Shown: one piece after another, positions 43,824-50,512 of the stretch
Numbering within the stretch: the stretch's first letter is position 1
Layout: each line of letters opens with the position of its first letter
Assembly: GCA_949825045.1 (NCBI GenBank)
Contig: OX463809.1
Coordinates: forward strand, 2,693,501 to 2,757,500
Source: Argyresthia goedartella
Taxonomy: Eukaryota; Arthropoda; Insecta; Lepidoptera; Argyresthiidae
DNA length: 64,000 nt
Direction: 5' to 3'
Program-made: the position numbers and the translations under genes
Notes under the pieces: generated by a model
Told to the model about the DNA's origin: nothing
Databases searched by the model: none
What the model saw: only the letters and a program-made list of their open reading frames with translations

Positions 43824-44318
43824 CCAATTCACATTTTTTTTAAGAGTGTATCGATTCATTTGATTAATCGATGTTTTTAAGCAATATCCACTCACTAACA
43901 GGCTAAAGACTGACAAACGTCGAGCACTATTTAGCATTCATTTAATATTTGATGTTGGCCTTTATTTGCTTAGTCTTGTTTCAAGAAGTCCAGAAAGCCC
44001 TTTGATCACATAAATCATAAATATTGTGTGTAACATCAGCAGGACAGATTAATCTGTCACACAGTGCTTGTCGCGACTTCTTGAAATAGGCCTTAAAGTA
44101 CATAAATTAAAAAAATAGTAGCAATGATAGCAAAAACTTGAGCAGTCGATTTAAAAATATTTCTACTTCTAGAAAGATCTACAAACCTTCCCATCTAGCA
44201 CTGTTTGCTCGGGCAGCCCCTCCCCCTGGTACTCGATGTTGTTCGCCTGCGACCCATAGTTGGACTGCGCCCGCGCAGCCGCCAACGCGCATGCCAATAC
44301 GCACCACACTAGCGCCAT
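23591..44318 (-). CDS. ZP-N-module type I membrane protein, 18 coding exons, 872 residues
   Basis: The coding exons, from 5' to 3' on the - strand, are the 18 segments listed separately below. Their phases match at every junction and their summed length is 2619 bases (872 codons plus stop). The product has a signal peptide (residues 1-17) and a short ectodomain with one ZP-N-like module: four cysteines in [22 protein letters not shown] and TIVCRYP. There is one N-glycosylation site (NRT), a transmembrane helix (about 180-206) followed by RRR, and a cytoplasmic tail of about 665 residues. The tail is rich in Pro, Ser and charge, with predicted helical parts. Insect ZP proteins act at the apical surface and in cuticle or matrix shaping. 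That role is inferred here from the module. Unlike classical members it has no ZP-C half and no furin site. I recognise the domain but not the gene. Confidence 0.85.
23937..24076 (-). CDS. ZP gene exon 17
   Basis: Phase 2 in, phase 1 out: [19 protein letters not shown], then [12 protein letters not shown]. The donor is CAGAG|GTGAGC. The HRSASQPS motif resembles a 14-3-3-type phosphosite (inference). Confidence 0.8.
24598..24726 (-). CDS. ZP gene exon 16
   Basis: Phase 2 in and out: [19 protein letters not shown], then [13 protein letters not shown], an acidic segment. The donor is GGACA|GTGAGT. Confidence 0.8.
25298..25446 (-). CDS. ZP gene exon 15, with a GC donor
   Basis: Phase 0 in, phase 2 out: basic and Ser-rich ([17 protein letters not shown]). 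The donor is ATGAG|GCAAGT, a non-canonical GC 5' splice site with otherwise perfect consensus. Confidence 0.8.
25806..26030 (-). CDS. ZP gene exon 14
   Basis: 75 codons, phase 0 on both sides: [20 protein letters not shown], then [20 protein letters not shown] and [10 protein letters not shown]. This is the most protein-like (ordered-looking) part of the tail and probably the conserved interaction region. The donor is CCCAAG|GTAATT. Confidence 0.9.
26335..26387 (-). CDS. Exon 13 copy 3, possible alternative exon
   Basis: A 53-base copy of the very end of exon 13 ([14 protein letters not shown]). It has its own strong acceptor (GCCTTTTTCTAG) and an improved donor (GATGAG|GTGAGT). It keeps phase 1 in and phase 0 out, so joining exon 12 to this copy and on to exon 14 stays in frame and simply removes the Pro-rich acidic part. 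A candidate mutually exclusive exon; RNA evidence would be decisive. Confidence 0.5.
26474..26652 (-). pseudogene. Exon 13 copy 2, ends in a stop codon
   Basis: A 179-base relative of the 3' three quarters of exon 13. It keeps phase 1 in through a weak acceptor (ACGATGAG) and the donor TAG|GTCAGT. The codons match exon 13 with scattered changes, but the last codon GAG has become TAG. Using this exon would end the protein before the conserved downstream exons. It could be dead or a truncating alternative exon. Confidence 0.6.
26868..27103 (-). CDS. ZP gene exon 13 (full-length copy)
   Basis: Phase 1 in, phase 0 out, 79 residues: [17 protein letters not shown], a Pro/Ala-rich part, an acidic run [10 protein letters not shown], then [17 protein letters not shown]. 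The donor is GATGAG|GTCAGT. Two shorter copies of its 3' part lie downstream at 26474-26652 and 26335-26387. Confidence 0.85.
27410..27569 (-). CDS. ZP gene exon 12
   Basis: Phase 0 in, phase 1 out: a Val and five Pro, then [20 protein letters not shown] and SLPPQNLI. The donor is TTATTG|GTGAGA. It can join in phase to any of the three serial exon 13 copies. Confidence 0.85.
27951..28016. repeat. Imperfect hairpin in intron 11
   Basis: AGCAAAACACTTC followed by AAGGGACA pairs with TGTCCCTTA and GAAGTGTTTTGCT. The stem is about 23 bp with small bulges and the loop about 17 bases. It may be a small foldback element. Confidence 0.6.
28363..28477 (-). CDS. ZP gene exon 11
   Basis: Phase 2 in, phase 0 out: [19 protein letters not shown], then [12 protein letters not shown], a likely amphipathic helix. 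The donor is CAA|GTGAGA. Confidence 0.85.
28882..28991 (-). CDS. ZP gene exon 10
   Basis: Phase 0 in, phase 2 out: a Lys and six Pro, then [19 protein letters not shown], an acidic helical stretch. The donor is GCCAG|GTGAGC. Confidence 0.85.
29137..29495. repeat. 201-bp tandem duplication at the end of exon 9
   Basis: The unit starting ACATAAATCGCT occurs at 29137 and 29338. The second copy runs into exon 9. The first carries a decayed copy of the exon end with a still recognisable donor (GTCAG|GTATAC on the - strand). Confidence 0.75.
29462..29575 (-). CDS. ZP gene exon 9
   Basis: 38 codons, phase 0 on both sides: [18 protein letters not shown] and on to FHIK. The donor is ATCAAG|GTACCG. 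Its end and the adjoining intron are duplicated just downstream (29137-29337). Confidence 0.85.
30548..30677 (-). CDS. ZP gene exon 8
   Basis: Phase 2 in, phase 0 out: [17 protein letters not shown], then a Pro/Ala/Arg-rich run. The donor is AGCCAG|GTCAGC. A second in-phase donor 18 bases downstream (GACAG|GTTCGA) would add six residues. Confidence 0.75.
31189..31360 (-). CDS. ZP gene exon 7
   Basis: Phase 1 in, phase 2 out: [19 protein letters not shown], then a Pro/Ser-rich part. A GT eleven bases earlier (GATGGG|GTTAGT) would break phase with exon 8, so TTTGAG|GTGGGT is the better donor. Confidence 0.8.
31608..31790 (-). mobile_element. tRNA-derived SINE, family B, copy 1
   Basis: On the - strand: a tRNA-like head with box A near TGTGGCGCTGTGG and box B (GGTTCAATCCC, one change). 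This is followed by a body ending ...CAGGGTATCCTAGTGTGGGG and TCAGAAGCAAT. Other copies lie at 48483 and 62492. In intron 6 of the ZP gene. Confidence 0.8.
32216..32354. mobile_element. 139-bp foldback MITE with TTA duplication
   Basis: TTA at 32213-32215 and 32355-32357 flanks nearly perfect inverted arms of about 55 bp (GGCCCAGTTCCAATTAAAAT against GGCCCTGTTTCAATTAAAAT). The whole element folds into one hairpin. Probably Harbinger-type. Intron 6 of the ZP gene. Confidence 0.85.
32428..32586 (-). CDS. ZP gene exon 6
   Basis: Phase 1 in and out. A Ser/Pro/Glu-rich tail segment ([19 protein letters not shown]). The donor is AGTGAAG|GTAAGT. Confidence 0.85.
33076..33211. mobile_element. Foldback MITE of about 135 bp
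   Basis: Inverted arms ACTTTGTCCACTCTATTAAT and, from the other end, ACTTTTTCCACTCTATTAAT run on to TGACA, about 32 bp each. No coding content. Intron 5 of the ZP gene. Confidence 0.75.
33392..33591 (-). CDS. ZP gene exon 5 (transmembrane helix)
   Basis: Phase 2 in, phase 1 out. It encodes the juxtamembrane stretch, the helix [19 protein letters not shown] followed by GVSYLCL, then RRR and the start of the cytoplasmic tail. The positive residues after the helix set a type I topology. The donor is CAGG|GTAAGT. Confidence 0.92.
34180..34800 (-). pseudogene. LINE reverse transcriptase C-terminus, rearranged
   Basis: On the - strand: [20 protein letters not shown], then [20 protein letters not shown], typical of the end of the RT in endonuclease-bearing non-LTR elements. 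After frameshifts comes a Gly/Gln/Arg segment and a [12 protein letters not shown] end. A 26-bp piece is present in both orientations (34337-34362 and about 34402-34427), showing a local inverted duplication. Dead. Confidence 0.75.
34865..35040 (+). repeat. Interspersed repeat family D, copy 2
   Basis: Matches 22230-22390 in the same orientation, lacking the GGGTACGGAACCC tail. Confidence 0.6.
35811..36162 (+). mobile_element. Repeat family C, copy 3
   Basis: Same start (AATAGTAGTTTATGTGACTG) and end (TTTATGATACGTGTGTAGAT) as copies 1 and 2, with internal deletions. It ends only about 60 bases from exon 4 of the ZP gene. Confidence 0.8.
36224..36366 (-). CDS. ZP gene exon 4
   Basis: Phase 0 in, phase 2 out: [16 protein letters not shown], then [18 protein letters not shown] with the fourth ZP-N cysteine. 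This ends the module; no ZP-C sequence follows. The donor is GCTGC|GTAAGT. Confidence 0.9.
36743..36855 (-). mobile_element. SINE family A, copy 2 (head only)
   Basis: On the - strand: GGCCGAGTCGGCAGTGACCC, box B GGTTCGAGTCC, then the start of the body (TTTGATGAGAACGGATGTTT), then truncated. Intron 3 of the ZP gene. Confidence 0.8.
36856..37490. other. ZP gene intron 3 remainder
   Basis: No repeat or coding signal recognised in this stretch. Confidence 0.4.
37491..37628 (-). CDS. ZP gene exon 3
   Basis: 46 codons, phase 0 on both sides: [17 protein letters not shown], then RNSACQL and LKGCGTRQ, giving the second and third cysteines of the ZP-N fold. The donor is AGACAG|GTGGGT. Confidence 0.9.
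37629..38699. other. ZP gene intron 2, left part
   Basis: About 1 kb of AT-rich intron with no feature I can name. Confidence 0.4.
38700..38783 (+). mobile_element. Repeat family C, copy 4 (right end only)
   Basis: ACATTATGGTCATAATG through TTTATGATACGTGTGTAGAT, a deleted fragment of family C. Confidence 0.75.
38851..38934 (-). CDS. ZP gene exon 2
   Basis: 28 codons, phase 0 on both sides. It carries [16 protein letters not shown]: the glycosylation site and the first ZP-N cysteine. The acceptor is preceded by a 15-base T run. The donor is ATGCAG|GTAATA. Confidence 0.85.
38935..39599. other. ZP gene intron 1, start
   Basis: Apart from the A run beside the acceptor (38939-38953), no feature recognised. 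Confidence 0.4.
39600..39722 (-). mobile_element. Partial copy of MITE family E
   Basis: The reverse of part of 43171-43300 (shared TTCAACCTAACACGAAGGAT, then AAATCAGTATTTTTGATGTG at the end). Confidence 0.65.
40040..42535. repeat. 107-bp satellite array with higher-order structure
   Basis: About 23 tandem units of 107 bp. A typical unit runs AAAGCCAGGAATTGGC, GTACAGCCTGCGCACTAAGC, GATCCTGGCTTGAAACCAAG, then TTTAATTGACTATTGAAGAA. Variant units recur in order at spacings of 428 (four units; 40570 and 40998) and 535 (five units; 41102 and 41637), so blocks of several units have been copied. Each unit has an inverted pair AAGCCAGGA and TCCTGGCTT about 40 bases apart. It lies in intron 1 of the ZP gene. 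No open frame here is meaningful. Confidence 0.95.
42536..43170. other. ZP gene intron 1, between satellite and MITE
   Basis: No recognisable feature. Confidence 0.4.
43171..43378. mobile_element. MITE family E, most complete copy
   Basis: Inverted ends of about 28 bp (TTAAACTGCTCATCAAAAAT against TTAATCGCACATCAAAAATA) and an internal hairpin of AAAAACACTTTTTGTGTTT with its complement. Partial copies lie at 1912, 39600 and 49370. Confidence 0.7.
43553..43823 (+). mobile_element. SINE family A, copy 3 (full length)
   Basis: The best copy in the window. tRNA-like head (box A TGGCCGAGTCGG; box B GGTTCGAGTCC), body with GAGAACGGATGTTTGTACCC and CCTAGTTTGGGGCTAGATCA, then a tail of nine ATT repeats. 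About 270 bp. ZP gene intron 1, opposite to the gene. Confidence 0.9.
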
Positions 44319-44324
44319 TTTTGT
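44187..44324 (-). CDS. ZP gene exon 1 (signal peptide)
   Basis: The ATG is at 44318. The acceptor TTCTCTTGCAG just upstream shows there is at least one 5' UTR exon. It codes for 44 residues: [17 protein letters not shown] is a signal peptide, followed by [10 protein letters not shown]. The donor is GGGAAG|GTTTGT (phase 0). Confidence 0.85.
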
Positions 44325-44796
44325 CTGCAAGAGAAATAAAAACCTTCTTCAGAATGACTAAGCAGGCAGTTTTCTGTCTTTGAACTCGTAAACATCGGGT
44401 ATCGTAAGTAATGCAGCAGAATACGCACTTCACCGCTTTTTAGAACATTATCAGATCATTATTACGTAACCGGTTGCTAACTTAGCGTGTACCATCCCAA
44501 ACAGGAAGCGAGTGAATAGAAACGGAAGTCTCCCACGCTCGCCAATCTCCAACTACTCATGACATCTACAAGGCCTGAGCCGGTTCAGGCTGATAGAACT
44601 TTTAACACAACACGCTAACGACATCACTACTTTTTTATTTTACTTATGTAGCTGTGAAAAGGTCTCTCCACAGTCCACACTACCGTATCTTTCACCTTCT
44701 CCTGAAAGTCTGGGAGATACCTCTCCAGCCCCACTAGACAAAGTTCCTTATCGCTAGTCGTCAAAGCAGGGTCAACGAACAGACAGGTGACGTTTG

Positions 44797-45041
44797 ATGA
44801 CCAGAATGGCCGAGTTGGCAGTGACCCTGCCTACGAAGCCAAGGGTCCCGGGTTTCGAGTCCCGGTGGGGGCAAATATTTGTTTGATGAGAACGGATTTT
44901 TGTACCCTAGTCATGGTTGTTTATCCATCTAAGTATAATATTTATCTATATAAGTATGTGTATCGTTGTCTAGTACCCAAGATACAGGGAATCCTAGTTT
45001 GGGGCTAGATCAATGTGTGTAAATGGTGTCCAAGGTATATT
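44797..45041 (+). mobile_element. SINE family A, copy 4
   Basis: Nearly full length, without the long ATT tail and with one extra T in the box B region (GGGTTTCGAGTCC). It lies about 480 bases upstream of the ZP gene ATG, so it is in the 5' UTR intron or promoter region. Confidence 0.85.
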
Positions 45042-45149
45042 AAATTAATTTTCTCAAAAATAGTATGAAATGTTCCCATAACATCTGTGAAGATAGTATC
45101 CGAAAGTGACTCATCCTGGACAATTTTTAGAAGTGTCCAGAAAAACGCA

Positions 45150-45268
45150 ATAGTGTGTAGTAAGTAAGTATGAAATCCCATTACATATCATAATATTTAA
45201 ATATATAACTATAAAAGTGTCCAGTAAGTAAGTATGATATCCCATTACATATCATAATATTTAAATAT
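45150..45268. repeat. Tandem duplication of about 65 bp
   Basis: TAAGTAAGTATGAAATCCCA followed by TTACATATCATAATATTTAA occurs at about 45160 and 45225 with few changes. Confidence 0.75.
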
Positions 45269-45620
45269 AGATAAAAAAAACTGCAAAGATAAAGTAAGGA
45301 GGTTATTGGCAGTTAAGGGCCTTTAAAAAAAGGAGTTACCATAGAGGTTGACGTGTCCGAATTGCACTCATACTGCACGATGTGAAATGGCGGCAAACAC
45401 AGTTCATTTGTATTTTTTTCTATTTTGATTCTAATTAGGAATTCGATACTAACAGAAGAAAAAGACGAATAAAATAAAATATTCACAAACATAAATGGTT
45501 TTATTTTTGAGAAAAACACTATACACGCCTGGACCAAAAGTGCCATCCTGGCCTCGTATTATATCATACTCGTCCAGGATGGCTTACTTGCTGGTCTCTG
45601 CAGTAATGTACTAATATTAT

Positions 45621-45817
45621 TAGTGGACACTGCACCTTTCTGGCAAAAGCCCTCCACTATCGGGACAGACCGCATAAAAAAGCCCTCCAATTTTATAAAA
45701 AAATACGAAGTCACCATAGACACTGAGGAGCTGCCTCATAACTTGAAGATCAACAAATTAACAATATACAAAGATGGCTTAAAAGAGATTGTTACACAGA
45801 TGCCCCCTGTGAACTAA
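45621..45817 (+). CDS. Exon-like segment of an unrecognised + strand gene
   Basis: After an acceptor-like TATTATTAG the + strand reads 64 codons with good codon character: DTAPFWQKPSTIGTDRIKKP, then FIKKYEVTIDTEELPHN and LTIYKDGLKEIV, ending MPPVN and TAA. The TAA exists only because 21 bases are duplicated in tandem (45796-45816 and 45817-45837). Without the duplicate the frame would continue 14 more codons (NYIPELNICFF...) to another TAA. I do not recognise the protein. It may be a remnant or a real terminal exon; no partner exon is clear. Confidence 0.4.
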
Positions 45818-45837
45818 CAGATGCCCCCTGTGAACTA
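45796..45837. repeat. 21-bp tandem duplication that creates a stop
   Basis: ACAGATGCCCCCTGTGAACT plus A, twice in a row. The junction turns TAC into TAA in the exon-like frame. Confidence 0.85.
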
Positions 45838-46539
45838 CATACCCGAATTGAACATTTGTTTTTTCAAAATAATTAATTAAACTATAACACAACTTTGACG
45901 TATTTATACTGCTGTAGATCCATTATATGTACAAATACTTTATAAGACTAATAAGACCTATTCAAGTTTATTACATAGTAAAACTAACTTAAATTTTAAC
46001 AATGGTTTTGTACCGATACTTTTTGTTTGTTCTTACATTCTAGAAAATCTAAGATATGATTTCACTAGTGCTGTTAGAACACAAAATAACTTTAAGTAGA
46101 AATACTCAGTCTCCTGCATGGAGCAAAGCACGTAGTAGGGAGCGTAGGGATGAGCAAGTTATCTTTAAAACAGACAGCGCAAGTCTACTCTGCGCATCAA
46201 GAAAATCACCAACAAAGTCCAAACTTATAATGGAATGTTACCCGATGCTCAACAGACTGGAAGAGTAGAAGATAAAGTCAAATTGTAGTGGGTAAAAGAT
46301 AACTACGAGGCGGCCAAACTAGCCAAAACTGAGGCAAGAAGGACGGCGATTGCCTTTCCACCTTTCTCGCTCGTATTATCACTCGCTAATATGTGTCGTC
46401 TCTATAACGAATTGTCTAATGCGCATAATACCTTGGATGGCTTTGTGAACTTTTGTGCCTTCAACTGTCAGTTCAAAAAGCATTATCACTGCAATCTTTT
46501 CTAAATTTGAACATTTGTTTTTCTTTTTAAAATTTTGCC

Positions 46540-46677
46540 AAAGTATTACCATGTACATTCAAATTCGGTTGAACAAAGAGGTGTGCCCTTTAGGATAATT
46601 TACTACATATAAAACCGTGTCTATATACTCAAAAATGAAATGTAAAATATCTGTTGTGTTTTGCAATAAATAAAATT
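46540..46677 (+). repeat. AT-rich 3'-end-like segment shared with 62085-62172
   Basis: ATATCTGTTGTGTTTT followed by AATAAATAAAAT is present in both places. It may be a shared retroelement 3' end with its polyadenylation signal. Short, so uncertain. Confidence 0.35.
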
Positions 46678-46873
46678 AAAATAAATTGGCTGAAACGATA
46701 CGGAAAACACTCAAAGCAGCTGTAGCTGAGCAACATAATACATTATGGGTAGGCAGGGTGGACTGCAAGAATACCCGATAATTTTTTAAAAGATATTCAC
46801 GAATAACCTGATGAGACTGTCGCGCAGTAAAATAAAATAATAACTGGTCTGATAACAGGCCACTCACTCACAG

Positions 46874-47216
46874 GTGTGCAGGTGCAACAGATCCCCTATG
46901 CAGGGGGTGCATGGAAGTGGTAGAGATCGTGGAGCTCAGGCTGCCGGCGTGCCTCACAACCATAGACGCCAGGATGGCAATCCCGGGAGACACAATTTCG
47001 ACCGCAAACCTGCTCAGAACATCCAGGCCTCCTACTCCAGCTGGTGCAGGAGTTGGGATGGCTGAACTAGAAAAGTGGGTGCTGGGAATATGCTCGAAGT
47101 TCACGCCCAAGTGGGCCAAGTGCAGGTTGCTCAAGAAGGCCCTGGAGAAGAAGAAGATCGACGACAACTCAAAATATAAGGGATTTGACAATTTGTCAAT
47201 GAAATTGATTGTGTGA
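46874..47216 (+). CDS. Probable terminal exon of an unrecognised + strand gene
   Basis: The acceptor ACTCACTCACAG precedes a 343-base open segment (phase 2 in): CAGATDPLCRGCMEVVEIVE, LRLPACLTTIDARMAIPGD, then MAELEKWVLGICSKFTPKW, RLLKKALEKKKIDD and a stop TGA at 47214. Codon use (AAG, GTG, CTG, ATC, GAC) strongly favours this strand and frame over the antisense frame, which is also open. Several cysteines, amphipathic and Lys-rich toward the end. I cannot name the family. It may belong with 45621-45817 or to another gene. Confidence 0.5.
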
Positions 47217-48482
47217 CTTTTCACGGCAAATGTCAAATCTCATAGAATGGCAAGTGCTCGTGCCATCGCCTCTTAGAACCATATATTTATCGAATCGAAT
47301 TTTTAAATCATTTGTACCACCTCAATATACGTGCAAAAGCAACGCCATTTAGCTTATATGGCATCTCGCACTCCCACAAACTTTGCAAAACTTTTATGGG
47401 TTTAATGCCTCCCATCAACCAATACTATAAAATATAAAAATATATGTAGGTATATGTGATACAGTCTACAGCACATCAAGCTTTACTGTACTTGGAGTTT
47501 GATTCTACAGCGCATTAAAATAAGGACGATGCGAAGACGAAAGTGTAGTTTCGAATATCTCCGAATGCATGAAAAGAATACGAATACGATGTTATCGTAC
47601 ATCGTACATAATTTAACATGTATTGGAAATACCAGAAATGTTCATGAGCGCACATAAATTACGATATTATTTGGAATAAGTTTGTGGACAATGGCACACT
47701 TGTAAATAACTTTGCGAGTATGTGACGAACAGCTTAATGTGCGGTTCTAGAGAGTAACAGATATTTATGATTTCCTGGAATTCTTCAGTATTAAAACACA
47801 ACGGCCTTTATTGTGATAATTGCCGGACAAAAACCCTTCAGCCTTAAAGGCGTAGAGTATTAAATTGAATACCAAATGTTTTAATATAAAAAATAGTATT
47901 TATTTATTTGTACACTCTCGCAATAAAAATCTTCACAAATCATTAAAATATTCGTGAAGGTCGATATACCTCAGAGAAAAAGAAGACCGAATTAATATAT
48001 TTTGTAAAAAAACACAACAATATAAGAAAAAGCGATATATATATTATAAATATATTTTTAAAGTTTAATAAAAAATAAATTATATCAAATGATTTGAAAG
48101 TAATATTTTTTATTATAAAATAAATTAAAATGTTTAAGGATTTCGAAAAATGTAAGTTTTCAATGTTTGAACGAAAAAAAACATGGTTTTTACCGTATTT
48201 CTGATATATTTTCTTACAGCATATGTTTTATCAAAATAGGAAGAGTCATGCATTTAAGGATTAAGTGCAAGAAAGTTTAACATCATATGCCACGATTCGT
48301 CTGTCACGTGACAACTAGTCGAACATAAGCACCACGAAGCTTCTGCCGACCCGCATGGCAAAAGTCGTTACGCTAAGTTTGCCTTATATTATAATTCAAA
48401 TTCAATTTTCAAATCAAATTTCATTGACTTTATTGATATGTTTTTAAAGTAATAACATAACATTTATATACAGGCACACACA
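47217..48482. other. AT-rich region without gene
   Basis: Very AT-rich, especially 47880-48200. An AATAAA occurs near 47921. No repeats with clear boundaries. Confidence 0.45.
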
Positions 48483-48665
48483 TTGCTTCTGACCCCACAC
48501 TAGGATACCCTGTGTCGTGTGAACCAGAAACAGCGACATCACACACATATAAATGTCCAAGGCCTTTTTGGGTTTTTGTTTCTTTCCCCCCAGCCGGGGA
48601 TCGAACCCGGGACCTCTAGCTTGGTAGGCGGAGCCACAACCCCAGCGCCACAGAGGTCGTCGTAT
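48483..48665 (-). mobile_element. SINE family B, copy 2
   Basis: On the - strand: CCTCTGTGGCGCTGGGGTTG, box B GGTTCGATCCCCGG, body with GACACAGGGTATCCTAGTGT. The clearest tRNA-like head of the family. Confidence 0.85.
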
Positions 48666-49174
48666 TTTAAAGTCCTTGAAGTTTTAAAGTCCGTGGATTA
48701 GGACTTCGGACAAGTCCAACGGATATGACTCAGACTGAGACCTTAAAATAAATACCGCACACCTACAATACACATCACCGCCTGAGTCTACCGGATAATA
48801 TGAGTCATTTATAAACAGAACAAAGACTTTATATACTTATTTTTGCCTAAAAACATAGGTATAACATTTTGATTAATAGGTACCTATACCAAATACAAAG
48901 AAAATTGCTACAGATAAGCTACCCTTTGTACATTTCATATTGTCAAAAGTGTAAGATTGTCAAAAAAATAGTTCAGATTTGTTTATTTGCATTTTGATTT
49001 TGGTTTTACATATATATATAGTTCTTAAATTAATATAATATGTAATTTTATTCCCTAATCAACTATACTATAGAGCATGCAAATATTTAATTGTAGTAGT
49101 AGTATAAGAATAAGTTCTGCAGTATTACTTTTACTGCACTAAGAATTAGTGAGAAAGAAATCCTTGTGTATAAA
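48666..49174. other. AT-rich region without gene
   Basis: No feature recognised. Confidence 0.4.
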
Positions 49175-49486
49175 AATAGTTGATAAACTAATGTTTTTTT
49201 TCTCGTTAGTTGGTCAACTATCGACAGATAGTGAAGTGTAGCATACTGCTTACTATATGACGCGTTAGTTGATAATCTAACGGTTAAAACCGTTAAATAG
49301 TAAACTGGTTTAAACTTGAATTGCAAACGAAATACCAAACACTGCGGTAGCTTAGGTGAAGACTAGAGGGGCTTCGTGTTAGGTTGACATGTAATAACAA
49401 AAGAAACATAAATTCTAAACCATGTCGGTCTGGTCTACTATCTGTCGATAGTTGATCAACTAACGCGTTAGTTTATCAACTAACGG
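49175..49486. mobile_element. MITE with long inverted ends
   Basis: AGTTGATAAACTAA and TTAGTTGGTCAACTATCGAC at the left pair with CTATCTGTCGATAGTTGATC and TTAGTTTATCAACTAA at the right, arms of about 55 bp. It encloses a scrap of MITE family E near 49370. About 310 bp. Confidence 0.7.
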
Positions 49487-50134
49487 TATTGACTATATTA
49501 CGGTGACATATACAAGATGACATTTAATTAGCTGACCATATTTTGGGGAATGATATTTCCCATTAGTATGAACAACTTTCCCCAAGAAACATATGGTCAT
49601 AAACAGGGCCACCGAGAGGGGGGGTGTGACGGGTGGGTTTCCCCCGGGCCCGCAGTTTTCAGAAGGACCCGCGATTTTCCGAAAAACCTTCACTTTAATG
49701 ACGATTTTGACTGTTTGCATAGAATCAATCCTTTCAAATTTTCGCGCCCGAAGAGTAACGACCAATGAGAACGCGCTATTGGTTTGTGGAGCTGCGCGCG
49801 CTTTTCAGCAGTCATCGTCAGTATATTTCGTTCGCAAACGTTTTCGCGCGTGCGCGATTGCGTTTCAACCGTGCAGTACTCAAGGATGCCAACCTTACAC
49901 TCTTGCCATAAACTTTTGAAGTGAAGTTGCTGCAGTTGGCATCACTGGTCTCAGTCATCTGTGTCCTGAACGCCGAAATAAAGTCGTGCACGTTCGAACA
50001 CGTTTTGTGACAGTTGCGTAGAGATAATAATTGTACGTTTTGCCCTCGCCGCTAATTTTCCTGTTAATTTTCCTTCCGAGCGAAAATGGCCAAGGCTTTA
50101 CTGACGTTTTCAAGTGTATTTTAACGAAACAAAC

Positions 50135-50503
50135 GTAAGTATTGTGATGTCAAGTGCGCATATTTCCCTCATTAACAATATTTACTTTTCTTTAATTTTA
50201 TTAAAGTTTTTAAATTGTTAATATTTACGTGTTGTATTATTTATCGTTTTTGATTTTTATGAAATGAAGCTATTTAATTTATGATATGTAAAAAATGCTT
50301 AAATACATAGATTATTACACTGGTAATTTAAGATAAATTTCTCAAATAATGATCTAAACATTACGAATTAAGCTTTTATAACATTTTATATTATCTACAT
50401 ATAATGTCAACTTTGAAAAATTTAAATTTTTAATTGTTAGTTTCGGAAAGTAATATTAAATATTAAATGCATTAATAATCAATTAAATAACTATATTTTT
50501 CAG
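50135..50503 (+). other. Probable 5' UTR intron of the hAT transposase
   Basis: The donor AAAC|GTAAGT and acceptor CTATATTTTTCAG lie just before the ATG at 50513. The 369-base interval is very AT-rich. It contrasts with the GC-richer upstream leader, which would be the untranslated exon. Confidence 0.55.
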
Positions 50504-50512
50504 TTAGCCAAA

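Noticed and set aside
46868..47236. 122-codon open frame on the - strand
   Set aside because: It is antisense to the exon at 46874-47216, whose codon use clearly favours the + strand.
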